From: Erinaceus europaeus
Taxonomy: Eukaryota; Chordata; Mammalia; Eulipotyphla; Erinaceidae
Assembly: GCF_950295315.1 (NCBI RefSeq)
Contig: NC_080171.1
Span: 29,952,682 to 30,016,681, forward strand
Length of the DNA: 64,000 nt
Direction: 5' to 3'
The notes beneath the pieces are model-generated. The model ran no database searches, was not told where the DNA came from, and saw only the letters and a list, made by a program, of their open reading frames with translations. Shown one piece after another: positions 1 through 11,046 of the stretch. A program made the position numbers and the translations under genes. Each line of letters starts with the position of its first letter. Position 1 is the first letter of the stretch.

Positions 1-1196
1 GACTGACTGAAATAGATCACGATGAATGAAAAGCAATTGTTACAGTTGATTATGGGGTAAGAAAAAAAGAGACTGAGAAGAAGGGAGAGAAAACAGTGAA
101 TAACTAAGATGGGAAGATGTGAAAAGGGGTAAATGTAGTAGAGCTGAGTGATAGTATTAGTTGAATAGTCAGGGTGCCTACTAGAATCCTTCAATTTCTG
201 GTGGCTCTTGGCTTAATCACTTGTAAGTGTCTGAGTGTTTCAGTGAAAGTCAAATCTGAACGTTTCCTTCCCACGTCCTTTGGTCTGGATACAATCTCAA
301 ATTCTGTATTTTCCTTAAGACTCTTCCCATCAGGGCCTCCTAGTTGTCTTCATGGCTTCTATCTGCAGGTGTTTCTTCTTCAAGGTGCTAACAACCTTAT
401 TCTTGTCCAACTGGGCATGGAGGGGGCACTTTGTAGGCTTGCTAGCCGAGGGCTTCCTCCTCCCCCTTTGCTGCTTTTACTTTTAGTCTCTCCTTGGGAA
501 GGCGTTTGGGAGAGACCTTAACTACTCAAACTGGCATACACTCCCATGATCTTTGAGCTCTGTGGATCACCTCTGTGGGAGGAGAGAATACACATTATAT
601 AGAATCCTGCCTCTGAACAAGCTCAGGTTGTGTTGAGTGCTAGGGGCCTTTGACTCAGTTTCTGCCCTCGGCTTGGCCACTGGTCAATCACTGGACATGT
701 GGGGAAGGTTATCCTACATCAATGGGCCCTTGATCAACTTACCAGGTGACTTCAGATACATGAGAGTGTCCAACCAAGATGGACAGGTGCTGACCCAGAT
801 TCACAGACCAACAGGTCACTTTTACAGGCACAAGTAACTGTTGCTTTAAATCTCTTAAGTTGTTGGGCTTTGTTACATTGCCCTTGGTAGGTTTAGAGGA
901 AGATGTTTGATGATCCAACGTCTGGAAGATTTGGGGAACCTCTTCCACTTTGCCATCCAGAGGTGGGAGGAATGGCAGTGTGCATGTCTGTACTGAAATA
1001 GTCATATATCCGAAGTACCAAGGTATTTGACCTCCAAACACTGCTATGGGACTGTGTCTAAGCTGTGGATTCAGCTGTGAAGTGAAAGTGACCAGCAGTG
1101 GCCTTTTGGGTGCACTGCTTCACTCTTAGATCTAACAGAAATGCAGAGGGCAACCTTGAGGAGAATTGGCCCCTTGATAATGCAGATAGGAGTTTT
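1..1196. other. Unique sequence, no gene recognised
   Basis: I see no repeat family, splice-flanked exon series or protein motif here. The longest open frame (174-521, 115 codons) is low-complexity and resembles nothing I know. Confidence 0.5.
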
Positions 1197-1495
1197 AAAA
1201 AATAATTATGATTATTACTACTATTATTATTTGTTTTTATTGCTGCCAGGGTTATTTCTGGGGCTCAGTGCCTGCACAATGAATTCACCTCTCCTGATGG
1301 TTACTTACTATTATTATTATTATTATTTTATTATTATTTGATAGGACACAGTGAATTTGAGAGGGGAGGGGAGGTAGAGATAAAAAGAGAGAGGCACCTA
1401 TATCATTGCTTCAGTGCTTGTGAAACTTCCCCTCTGCAGGTGGGGAGCAGAGGCTTGAGGATGGGTTCTTGTGCGTGGCAACATGTGTACTCAGG
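1197..1495 (-). mobile_element. Type B SINE, old copy with TTA-rich tail
   Basis: On the minus strand this reads tRNA-like head, 'cacctgcagagggg'-like core, CT-rich middle, then the terminal module ending in 'aataaccctggcagcaata'. On the plus strand the module 'gccagggttatttctggggctcagtgcctgcacaatgaa' shows it at about 1246-1284. ATT/TTA microsatellite lies both beyond the 3' end (1202-1230) and at the internal A-rich linker (1307-1339). It is diverged and not transcribable by appearance. Confidence 0.75.
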
Positions 1496-2140
1496 CAGCT
1501 CCTAGATATGAGGTTTTACCTAGCTGAGGACAGGGGAGTTATCTGCATTCCAAAACATTACATATGCAAATCCATTTATGTGGCTATAATAATCAGGCTG
1601 CTGGTCTTGGCAGTCTTTGATCTGTGTGCACTCTACCCATGCATGCTGATGACACTCCAAATTCTGCACAGACCCAGGTCACAAATGGAAGGATGTCATT
1701 GTTCTTTTGTGTGAGAGAGCCAATGGAAAGGATGCGCAAGATGATGTGAGCCCAGCAGTTGGTGATAATGGACGGTGAAGCCAGAGGAAAGATATGGAAT
1801 AAGGAGCCTTTGAGCAATATTTACTGAACTCAATTCAGAGCCCAGTTCCCATGCCTCGCCACATGCAGCCCTATCTAGCAGATCTCAGTTCTGCTTACAA
1901 CCTGTGGCAGGAATTTCAGGGCTTTGTTCTGCAGCAGAACTTTTCATGAATAAATGCTGGAATTAGGACTTGAATTTTCTTTCAAGATAAAGGCTCAAGA
2001 CTAATAGTGGTCTTATTCTCCTCGTATGAAGTAGTTTTCTGATACAATTCTAAGGAAACTCTGTCTCTGCCCAGAGATTGGTAATTTTAGGAAGTGGATG
2101 TATCAGTGTGCCCAAGAATATAGTAACTACAGGGGCTGGC
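1496..2140. other. Unique sequence
   Basis: No repeat or gene recognised between the SINE and the Vingi-derived element. Confidence 0.45.
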
Positions 2141-2235
2141 TTCTTCTTCTTCTAGCGCTTGCCCTTCTTCCGTAGCCAGTCAACAGCGTCAGGTTGAAAG
2201 CTGTCAGGAGCTGCTTGTTGCTGGCTGGCTGATAA
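2141..2235 (-). mobile_element. Mini-Vingi: about 95-bp internally deleted Vingi derivative
   Basis: Read on the minus strand, about 35-40 bp of the Vingi 5' region (the segment coding the start of the endonuclease ORF, matching 58,293-58,332) is joined directly to the last 50 bp of Vingi (matching 20,917-20,966), including the ORF stop codon and a GAA-repeat tail. The join falls on a shared 4-bp TCAA. Nearly all of the endonuclease and RT is missing, so mobility would have needed proteins from a full Vingi. Several nonautonomous families made by internal deletion of Vingi-1_EE are published; whether this is one of them or a private event cannot be told from one copy. I could not define a TSD. 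Confidence 0.82.
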
Positions 2236-2239
2236 CTGG

Positions 2240-3431
2240 GAAATACAAAAAGAGGACCCCAGATTTCAGAAGATGGCTGTGGCCTCGGTGGGTCCATCTA
2301 ATGAAGGTTGTTTACAACCCTGTGGTTTGGTATTTGGTCTTAATGCAGAAGGCTCAGTGGGTATTGCTTGGAGCACTTTGCTGTGTGTAGTTAAAGCATT
2401 CTTAATTGACTTGACAGAGAGGATGGTGGCCAATCTCAGCTGCTCCCATTGCTTCTCTCCATCTCACTCTGGGAGCTTTGGTTCTATCTCATTTCCTCTG
2501 TGGTTTGAGTTTCAGACAAATGTTTTGGAGCTGTCATGAGATGAAGCACGGTTTCTAATATTTACAATTTAGATGGTGGTTTCTTTTAAAATATGAACTT
2601 TCTCAGTTAGGCTAAGTCATTGTATGTTTGCCTCTCTCTGTTTGCTTTGGTGTTTGGTTAGACATTTCAGAGCCAGTTTAATAGGGTTTTCTTTTTCTCT
2701 CCAGATATCAAGGGAGCAAAGGAAAATTAATGTAGCAGGCATAACCTTCCCAGGTCCTGGGACAAATGACTTTACTGCAATGTGAGATCTGAACACCCAT
2801 ATCTATCTAGAAGGCAGTTCAGAAACACTGGGTCTTCCAGGCTCCTGCTGCTTTCTTGTTTGCTCTGGGTCTATGAGCTTTTGGAGGAGAGAAGCATGTC
2901 ATTTCTTCATCCTTTATTGTCACCTTCAATGTAGGATGGAGGCTGCTCAGATGAAAGAAGCCTCAGCCAGCCATTCCTCAAGGACAAAATCCTTCACATC
3001 CCAGATGGCCTACATGCTCAGGAGATCTCACTGTCTTTGTCACCAGTCCTTATAGCCCATCTTTCCTCTCTCCAGATATTTTCTGTGGACATATTCCTGG
3101 CTGAATTTCTGTACTTTTTGACTCAAAGATCTTACAAATAGTGACAACTCCTTCTTGCTTCTGGGGAGCTATGCAGGCCAGGGCCTCCTATGAGCTTAAG
3201 AGTCTGGAAGGATCATGAGTATTTGAGGAATACCTCATATGAGATCTATTCCTTAGAGGTTAACCAGAAGCTTCTCAAGACATAATGGAAATGAATTCCT
3301 TCTAGGAAGATACTAGGTTCTTCAGGTGGGGGTAACTGCACATTTCTTGCATATATCCTGGCCTAGTCATCCTCTGTTTCAATTCTTATATCTAAATACT
3401 TTCCAATGTGTAAGTGGGTATGAAAAATACT
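2240..3431. other. Unique sequence
   Basis: No repeat, motif or exon recognised. Short open frames (2273-2539, 2873-3055) have no family resemblance. Confidence 0.45.
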
Positions 3432-3868
3432 AAGTTGGGGGTGGAGCCAAGATGATGACTTGGAAGCAGCTGCTGGCATGAGCTCTGACAACAACTGCTG
3501 GAAAGGGTAGGATCCTGGCCTTCAGCAGGACGGGGAACAAGAAGTTCTAAGTGTGACACCAAGGAGGTGACTATAGCTCAATTTGGGTTAAAAAATAGAG
3601 AAAAAAGAAAGGAAAATGTTTTGATTATTTCTCTTCACCCCCATAACCAGACCCCGGGGGTGGGGAGCCACTGCTAGCATGCTCCCGGCTGACCTTTTTT
3701 CTTTACGAAGATTCCTGGCTCACTGGGGGTGTCATTTCAATCGTGTTCCTTTTTGACTCCTTTGGCTCTTTTTTATTTTTCTGAGTAAGTGACTTAGGCC
3801 CACTTGGAGTGACAAATATCTGACCGAGCAAAGCCTCACCCCGCCTGGGAAAGACTGCCTGGAAGATT

Positions 3869-3888
3869 TTTTTTTTTTTTTTTTTTTA
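3869..3888. repeat. Poly(T) run
   Basis: About 20 consecutive T inside the L1 5' UTR-like segment. Confidence 0.85.
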
Positions 3889-4301
3889 TAATTGGTTGTC
3901 TTGGCTCACAGTGCCTGAGCTAATCAGGAGCCATCCAAGCTGCAGAGCCACTGTTAGGGCTTTTTACTCTGTTCTATTTTATTATTACTATTATATATAC
4001 GTGCGTACCTTTGCCTTCCCTCCCTCAGGTTGACCAAAATTAACTCACCCTACTAGGGAAAGAAAGAGGCAGACTGGGAGTATGGATTGACCAGTCAATG
4101 CCCATGTTCAGTGGGGACGCAATTATAGAAGCCAGACTTTCCACCTTCTGCAACCCACAATGACCCTGGGTCCATACAACCAGAGGGATAGAGAATGGGA
4201 AAGCTATCAGGGGAGGGGATGGGATAGGGAGATCGGGTGGTGGGAATTGTGTGGAGTTGTAAGCCTCCTATCCTATGGTTTTGTTAATGTCTCCTTTCTT
4301 A

Positions 4302-4353
<52 letters not shown>

Positions 4354-4355
4354 AA
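4302..4355. repeat. (AAAG)n microsatellite at an L1 3' end
   Basis: Roughly 13 AAAG units follow the L1 tail. The repeat probably expanded from the poly(A) tail of the inserted element. Confidence 0.95.
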
Positions 4356-4532
4356 CTAAATAACTAAATTAAGGGCAGTTTCAGTGTCCAGTCATTGAGA
4401 GCAGAATTATATGTCACTCCAACCATAGCCAACACCACCTTTCTTTGAGGAGCCATCTCTTCTCTGCGGTTATTAGATCATGACATCTGGAGTTTTTTTT
4501 TCCCCAAACAAGTCATCAGGTAAGGACGTGGG

Positions 4533-4724
4533 TGTTAGGCAACTGAGTACTGGCACACCTGGTTAAACGCACACATTATATAGTACACAAGGAATCATAT
4601 TCAAGCTCCTGGTCTCCCCAGCTTCATGAGTGGTGAAGCAGTGTTTCTGTTTCAATCTCCCCTTCTATGTCACCCTTCTCTCTCAGTTTCTCTCTGTCTC
4701 TATCCAATAAATAAACATATTTTT
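4533..4724 (+). mobile_element. Type B SINE
   Basis: A degraded tRNA-like head is followed by 'gtggtgaagcagtg', a CT-rich middle and 'tctctatccaataaataaa'. This is the type B order on the plus strand. Confidence 0.72.
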
Positions 4725-5854
4725 AAAAGAGTGTGGGTGCTAGTGGTGCTGGTGGTCTATTGGAAAGGAGATGCTAAGAAACAGCTGGCAAGTGAGTTAG
4801 AGAAGACAGGAAAGATGTTTAATGACATGCTAGTAAAGAGATAACTGAGAAGGACAATGGGAAACCAAATTTCTGTGGAGCTTCTGAGAGACTATCATGT
4901 CATTTTGGGACTGATGTGTTGGCAGACATAGAAGCTGGGAGGATGACCTATTAACTTGCCTCCCTAATTTGTTCAAAATTAAGATAACTCCCTGGTTCTT
5001 CTGGTCAACCTTGCTTGTGACAGAACACATGCCTAGAGTCAGCAGACAGCTTTAAACATATGACAGCAAACTGTACTTGAACAAAACATTTGTAGGTGGA
5101 ATCCAGAAGGACTGAGAAAACATGGATGGATATGGAAAGTGCCCACTATTTCTTGCAGGGAAGGCTACACCTAGCACCTCCAAGTGATCCACTAGTCCTG
5201 CTCATACTGTGTAGTTGACATTCTTTCATATATAAGACAAGAAAGAAGTAAGGCACATACATAAATTGTATCACCCCACTTAAAGAAGTCTACTGCATTA
5301 AGAACAAGGACTTTAGCAAATAAGCTAAAGTCACTTACTGAAAAACAGTCAGAAAGTTGGCCCTGCCCTGTGGCATGGGATCAACATGTTGTAACACCTT
5401 CCAGTTCAGACTCTGACTGGGGTTCTGGTGATTCCCTGAGAAGGGAATGCTGCAGTATCAAGAGCTGAAGCTTCTTCCCACAGAAGCTGGGAGATGGAGC
5501 ATGGGTTGGTAAAAGGAAACGCAATGGGAAATAACAGCATCCACACCATTTCTCTTTCCTGTCATAGTTCTCGTGTTTAGCAGCTATTAGAGTTTGGCTC
5601 TGATCTTGGTTCAGCACACTGAGGACACATGCAGTGCAATTCTAGGAATATCTGACAGTGATAAATATTGCTGTGGCTGCTTTCCATTTTCCTCCCTTTG
5701 TCTCCACGTGATTTCAGTTCAGCCAAACACACAAGCCAGAGCGACCAAACAGGTCAGGTAACTCTGTTGCTTACTGGTGAGACTCATACATCCACCAACA
5801 TGTCAAATGACGTTTAGTCTGCTCTAGTATGTTGTCATGAAATAAAATTATTGG
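4725..5854. other. Unique sequence
   Basis: No repeat or coding exon recognised. Confidence 0.45.
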
Positions 5855-5987
5855 GTCAGTGAAATAGCTCACTTGGATAGTGAAGGTTCAAGACTGGCCC
5901 CCACTGCATTGAAGGAAGCTTTGGTACTGTGGTCTGTCTGTCTCTCTCTCTCTGGCCCTGTCTCTGTTTTTAAAAAAGAAATAATTA
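5855..5987 (+). mobile_element. Type D SINE
   Basis: Shows the type D signature: 'aaatagctcacttggatagtg' head, then 'gcattgaaggaagctttggtactgtggtct' and a CT-rich end followed by an A-rich tail. Confidence 0.7.
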
Positions 5988-6594
5988 TGAAAATAGCTTT
6001 TCCTCCTTAACAGAGGGTTTTGTAACACCCAAACAGTAACCTATACTTCAGGTGAGATGCCACAGGAAGAATCTGAACATTTTTTAAAAATATTAGTTGA
6101 AGATACGTTGCTAGATTAAGAATTTTAGATAGGCTCACTAGCATTTATTTCTTTTCCCTGGAACCCTAATGAGCAGAGACAAATTTTCTGCCCTGGAGAA
6201 TAATCTACTAATGGCTTGAGGAAGACATTCATGGGTGGGAGGGGTTGAAACAAAGGCTTTCATAATGGAAGGAGAAGGTTGGATTTGCAATCTGCCTGCA
6301 CCAGAAACAGAATTTATTACCTGCTTCAGCTTTCCCAGGCTGATATGAATTGAAATGGCATAATTGATCCCCTCCTTCATTTATGACATTGCAAAGAGGG
6401 AGGGATAACAAGCTCTTGTTTTCCTACCTGTCAGAGTAGGCTCTCTCCCGAGAGGCATTTTTTGTTTTTCTCTCTTGTCATCCTAGAGGCAACTACTTTT
6501 TGCTAGTTTTCAGAAGAAAGAAAGGATGCTTAGAAGTTAAAAGAAATCTACTTTTTTCAACTTCACTGACTGGAGTTGGTGTACTGCACCAAAA
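5988..6594. other. Unique sequence
   Basis: Nothing recognised. Confidence 0.4.
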
Positions 6595-6773
6595 TGAAAG
6601 ACTCTGTAGTGGGGGAGGAGGGAAGGATTCAGGTCTGATCATGAAGGCGGAGGAGGGCTTAGTGGGGGTTGAATTGTTATGTGGAAAACTGGGAAATGTT
6701 ATGCATGTAAAACTATAGTATTTTACTACTCAACTGTTAATCATTAATCCCCCATAAAGATAAAAAAAAAAAA
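6595..6773 (+). mobile_element. L1 3' end, second L1 lineage
   Basis: The stretch 'aaaactgggaaatgttatgcatgtaaaactatagtatttta' and the terminal 'ccccataaagataaaaaaa' match the reverse complement of the L1 tail at 41,715-41,825. This 3' UTR differs from the long one in the other L1 copies here, so two L1 lineages have been active. It is heavily 5'-truncated and ends in poly(A) at 6762-6773. Confidence 0.75.
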
Positions 6774-7434
6774 CATGTAGAGATTTTCTTACTCCCTGAA
6801 TTTATAGTGATCATAGGAGGAGTTAGGAGTTTCAGAGAGAAAGGACTTCCCTAGACTGTGCTTTTTTTTTCAGCTGGGGATTTGAGTCATCTTTCCCACT
6901 GTTAGAGAGAAGATGAATCATTGCAGGAGAAGCCTAAGAAAACTGTCGGCGGCCCGTTCATCTGACTCAGCACTCAGAAATCCTTTGTACACCTCTTTGG
7001 TAGTATCTAAACCATAGTCACTGCTATACCTGTTGCTTTTAGGGGGTGGAGGAAAGGGATTGATGTGAGGAGAGACTTATTTCCAAATGTACTAACAGAT
7101 GAAGAAGGTGTTTATGGTGGAAATCATGTGTGAACGAATTGCAAAACTCACTGGTATGTGAGCAGCATCCATATTGCTATTGGAGAAAGATGTGGGAAGC
7201 ATTTAACAGGCACTTCTGTGGGATATGCAGAGGTTCAGAATGTGCCACTAATGTAGTGGCATCTGCAGAGACCTGGAAACTCTTCACATTTCTCCTGTCA
7301 CTGGCTGACTTAGCACCCTGAAAGGGACTAGCCCTGCTTGGGCTGTTACATTATACTAGGATGGCTTTTCAGATAATCATCCAGACATGGGCTCTGCATC
7401 AGAAAGTTTTGTCAGGTTCATAATATAGAATAAA
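6774..7434. other. Unique sequence
   Basis: Nothing recognised. Confidence 0.4.
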
Positions 7435-7540
7435 TAAATGCTCATTTGTTTACTTATTTATGGTATTAGAAATTGGACCCAGAATCATACCACTGACCCA
7501 GGATTTCTATTTCTATTTTTAATATGAGAGAGAGAGAGAA

Positions 7541-7586
<46 letters not shown>

Positions 7587-7670
7587 TCAAGGTACTGCTC
7601 CACCATGACTGAAATTTCCCCTGCTGCTCGCATGGGGGACAGTGTACAGGAAGTGGGTGTTCTACTAAGT
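7435..7670 (-). mobile_element. Old SINE remnant with GA microsatellite
   Basis: The order A-rich linker, GA-rich block, 'actgctccaccatgact' and a tRNA-like end fits a reverse-strand type B SINE, but it is strongly diverged. Confidence 0.4.
7529..7583. repeat. (GA)n microsatellite
   Basis: Near-perfect GA/AG repeats, interrupted once by 'aaagatagata', at the CT-rich part of a reverse-strand SINE. Confidence 0.92.
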
Positions 7671-8657
7671 CCCCATATAGACCCCTAGAAGCACACATTT
7701 ATAGTATATAATACCATATAAATAGGCCAAGAAAGTAATTGACAATAACTGAATACAATATAGGATTCAATATGTATATTGAACATAGATATTCACTCTA
7801 CTCTAATTTAGTCTGCATGCATTTAAGCAATATAAAACCAACTGCTCCAATTAAGAGAAATGGGAAACTGTTTTCCTCATTTGTTCTGAAAAAAATTATC
7901 CCTACACAAATTACATATTCAGAGAGGAAGGAAGGATACAGCTAAGATGTTGAGAGAAACAGTGTAATTTACTTCTTTGTTTTTGAACACCAGCAGGTAT
8001 ATGTCCTGCTAAAGTTAAATATATTGGATAGATTTTCAAGGATAATTTAGGCTGTAGATAATTTCTCAAGTCAAACCTCTAGACGAAATGCATGTTGTGG
8101 GAAATACCCTATATAGCACTTAGGATTTATTTTAGTAGAAATGTGCACATATCAGCAACTGGTGTTCTGATTATAGCTAGTTACACCTGCAGTGGTTCCA
8201 CAAACAAACCTTGAGAAACATGCTTCACACCTCTTCACCAGAGAATGTGCAAGAAGTGTTTGATGGGACTCTGTCAGATGTTCACACCAACCCCACTCCC
8301 TCCACCCTCACAGGGACTAACGGAAAAAGCCCAGCTAGTACTGGAACAATTCTTCTTTAGTTTTCTGGTTGGTTCTATCATGGTCAAAGCAGGCTAATCC
8401 ATACCGAAGTTCAAACACCGTGTTTGGTCATGGGTGTGCATTGACCCAGCATTCAGCCTTACCCTGCAGCCTTCATCATTCATACTCTTTTCAGGTTAGT
8501 TATGTTGGTTCTTGATTTCTCTCTCCATAAATCTATGAAGTGCTTGAAACCTGAGACTTCAGATCAAAGAGTCCCTGCAAACACTTCCTGTGAGTGCTGG
8601 TGTGATAAAGTCTTACCTCCCTCATCAACTCTTGATAGAAGGGAAAACACTTTTGTG
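7671..8657. other. Unique sequence
   Basis: Nothing recognised up to the Vingi insertion. Confidence 0.45.
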
Positions 8658-8663
8658 CTGAGT

Positions 8664-8963
8664 CTTCTTCTAGCATTTGCCCTTCTTCCATAGCCAGTCA
8701 ACAGCGTCAGGTTGAGCCTGATGTAAAGTTTCGAGACGTCCTTTGAATCTGGAGAGGTGGCAGTCGTTGACTATGTGGGTCATAGTCTGTCTGTATCTGT
8801 AGCCGCAGGGGCAGTTCGGTCGTCTCTGGCTCCCCAGTGATGGAACATAGCGGAGCACCGGCCATGTCCTGTTCGATAGCGATTGAGGAGGGCCCAATCA
8901 TAACGTGCTAGGTCAAAGCCGGGTTGACGCTTGCAGGGGTCTGTGATGAGGTGTTTGTTCTTT
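8664..8963 (-). pseudogene. Vingi ORF, C-terminal fragment with CCHC finger
   Basis: Reverse-strand remnant of the Vingi polyprotein end. The zinc-finger region shows as CPCG, then QTMTHIVNDC, with a 4-base insertion between ('tgtatctgtagccg' region, 8793-8806) that shifts the frame relative to the 18.75 kb copy. The intact family spacing is C-x-C-x7-H-x4-C. The fragment ends at the TAG stop next to the GAA tail. Confidence 0.8.
8948..8963 (+). repeat. TSD, left copy, of the L1 in Vingi
   Basis: The 16 bases gaggtgtttgttcttt recur exactly at 11,031-11,046 on the other side of the L1. Confidence 0.95.
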
Positions 8964-9682
8964 TTTTTTTTTTTTTAATTTTTTATTTAAGAAAGGATTA
9001 GTGAACAAAAGCATAAGGTAGGAGGGGTACAATTCCACACAATTCCCAACACCCAATCCCCATAACCCACCCCCTCCCCTGATAGCTTTCCCATTCTCTA
9101 TCCCTCTGGGAGCATGGACCCAGGGTCGTTGAGGGATGCAGAAGGTAGAAGGTCTGGCTTCTGTAATTGCTTCCCCGCTGAACATGGGCGTTGACTGGTC
9201 GGTCCATACCCCCAGTCTGCCTCTCTCTTTCCCTAGTAGGGTGTGACTCTGGGGAAGCTGAGCTCCAGGACACATTGGTGGGGTCTTCAATCCAGGGAAG
9301 CCTAGCCAGCATCCTGGTGGCATCTGGAACCTGGTGATTGAAAACAGAGTTAACATATGAAGCCAAACAATTTGTTGAGCAATCATGGATCCCAAGCTTG
9401 GAATAGTGGAGAGGAAGTGTTAGGGAGGTACTCACTGCAAACTCTAGTGTAGTCCTGCTTTAAGGTATATATTTTGCAGTAGTTTATGGATACGTGTGCA
9501 CATAAGCTCTCTCTCACAGAAACTGGTGTATATCTAGGTTATGGGACTTTGTTAGAAAGTGAACTACCTGAGATGAAATTAGAGTGTACTATTAAAGGAA
9601 AGGTCTCACCCGAGTAATGAAGCTGAAGGGTTGTCATTCCACACGTGAAGTCTCTGGATACATTCTGAGGTGAAGCATGTTG

Positions 9683-10324
9683 AAAAAAGCAAATGACCCC
9701 ATCCAAAAATGGGCAGAGGAAATGAACAAAACATTCACCACAGAGGAGATCCAAAAGGCTAACAAACATATGAAAAACTGCTCTAGGTCACTGATTATCA
9801 GAGAAATGCAAATCAAGACAACACTAAGATACCACCTCACTCCTGTAAGAATGGCATACATCAAAAAGGACAGCAGCAACAAATGCTGGAGAGGATGTGG
9901 GGACAGAGGAACCCTTTTACATTGCTGGTGGGAATGTAAATTGGTACAGCCTCTGTGGAGAGCAGTCTGGAAAACTCTCAGAAGGCTAGACATGGACCTT
10001 CCATATGACCCAATAATTCCTCTCCTGGGGTTATACCCCAAGGACTCCATAACACCCAACCAAAAAGAGGTGTGTACTCCTATGTTCATAGCAGCACAAT
10101 TCATAATAGCTAAAACCTGGAAGCAACCCAGGTGCCCAACAACAGATGAGTGGCTGAGAAAGCTGTGGTATATATACACAATGGAATACTATGCAGCTAT
10201 CAAGAACAATGAACCCACCTTCTCTGACCCATCTTGGACAGAGCTAGAAGGAATTATGTTAAGTGAACTAAGTCAGAAAGATAAAGATGAGTATGGGATG
10301 ATCCCACTCATCAACAGAAGCTGA
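9683..10324 (+). pseudogene. L1 ORF2 C-terminal fragment (intact frame)
   Basis: About 213 codons open to a TGA stop, on the inverted part of the L1. It covers the end of ORF2 after the RT domain. A cysteine motif C-x3-C-x7-H-x4-C (CWRGC...LLHCWWEC) is complete, followed by the well-conserved IPLLG.YPKD and [11 protein letters not shown] blocks seen at the C-terminus of mammalian L1 ORF2. ORF2p is the endonuclease-reverse transcriptase of L1, and this region is thought to aid RNA binding. The endonuclease and RT are missing, so it is a fragment; its start codon is a junction artefact. Confidence 0.93.
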
Positions 10325-11030
10325 CTAAGAAGATCTGAAAGGGAAACTAAAAGCAGGACCTGATCAAATTGTAAGTAGGGCACCAAAGTAAAAACCCAGT
10401 GGTGAGGGGTAGGCATGTAGCTTCCTGGGCCAGTGGGGGGTGGGAGTGGGTGGGAGGGATGGGTCACAGTCCTTTGGTGGTGGGAATGGTGTTTATGTAC
10501 ACTCCTAGCAAAATGTAGACATAAAAATCAGTAGCTAATTAATATGAGAGGGGGAAATCAATTGTATGTCTCAAAGTTTCTCAAAAGACAAACTGAATCT
10601 TTTTAATATATAGGCTATGTATTTGATATGCGGACTCTCTCAAAAGCCTCGACCAAGTAGATTAGAAGCTTCCAATAGCACAGCTATATACAAGATACTG
10701 GGTACTGTCCAGCAAACCATAACAAAGGGACTTTTCAAAGTTAACCCAATTAACAAATAATGTGATGATAATATTAACTATTGATTGTCTTTTTGAACCC
10801 TAAGACAGCAGGAACCTCACATCTTCACTATAGAGCCCCTACTTCCCCCAGTCCTGGAACCCTTGGATAGGGCCCACTTTCCCGTATGCATCTCCCAATC
10901 CAAACCAAATAACATTGCATCTGCCGATCACAACCTAACCAAAGCAACGATTGCTACCTCAACATGCTTCACCTCAGACTGTGTCCAGAGACTTCACGTG
11001 TGGAATGACAACCCTTCAGCTTCATTACTC
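10325..11030 (+). mobile_element. L1 proximal 3' UTR
   Basis: Part of the inverted L1 segment. It includes a G-rich block at 10,430-10,462 (runs of GGGGGG and GTGGG), a typical L1 3' UTR polypurine feature, and a 'ctgtcttagggttcaag'-like stretch shared in reverse with 33,830 and 60,640. Confidence 0.88.
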
Positions 11031-11046
11031 GAGGTGTTTGTTCTTT
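11031..11046 (+). repeat. TSD, right copy, of the L1 in Vingi
   Basis: Exact match of 8948-8963. Confidence 0.95.

Larger units (their letters stand above)
3432..4355 (+). mobile_element. Internally deleted L1: 5' UTR joined to 3' UTR tail
   Basis: The left end (3432 onward, 'ggggtggagccaagatgatg') looks like the start of a mammalian L1 5' UTR, which typically opens with a G-rich block and 'gagccaagatgg'. About 610 bp later, near 4044, the sequence becomes the last 310 bp of the hedgehog L1 3' UTR, also seen at 34,910-35,180 and, inverted, at 8,977-9,250. It ends in an AAAG repeat. ORF1, ORF2 and most of the 3' UTR are absent. Possible imperfect TSDs (actaagtt / actaaatt) flank it. It may be a deletion derivative or the product of a spliced L1 RNA. 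Confidence 0.68.
8964..11030 (-). mobile_element. L1 insertion with 5' inversion (twin priming)
   Basis: A minus-strand L1 tail. Poly(T) at 8964-8976 is its poly(A). The distal 3' UTR runs from 9682 down to 8977. The next segment, 9683-11,030, is inverted and on the plus strand reads ORF2 C-terminus then proximal 3' UTR. About 71 bp of 3' UTR is present twice, at 9611-9682 and 10,960-11,030, so the two priming events overlapped on the RNA. A perfect 16-bp TSD flanks the whole. The intact ORF2 end points to a young insertion. Confidence 0.95.

Noticed and set aside
4020..4044. Pyrimidine tract plus CAG next to the L1 deletion junction, considered as proof of splicing
   Set aside because: A used acceptor would not be retained in the spliced product in this position, so it does not by itself show splicing.
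8998..9435. Overlapping frames of 145 and 160 codons in the L1 3' UTR
   Set aside because: The same sequence recurs as a non-coding tail in other L1 copies (34.8-35.2 kb, 39.6-40.1 kb), with no conserved frame.
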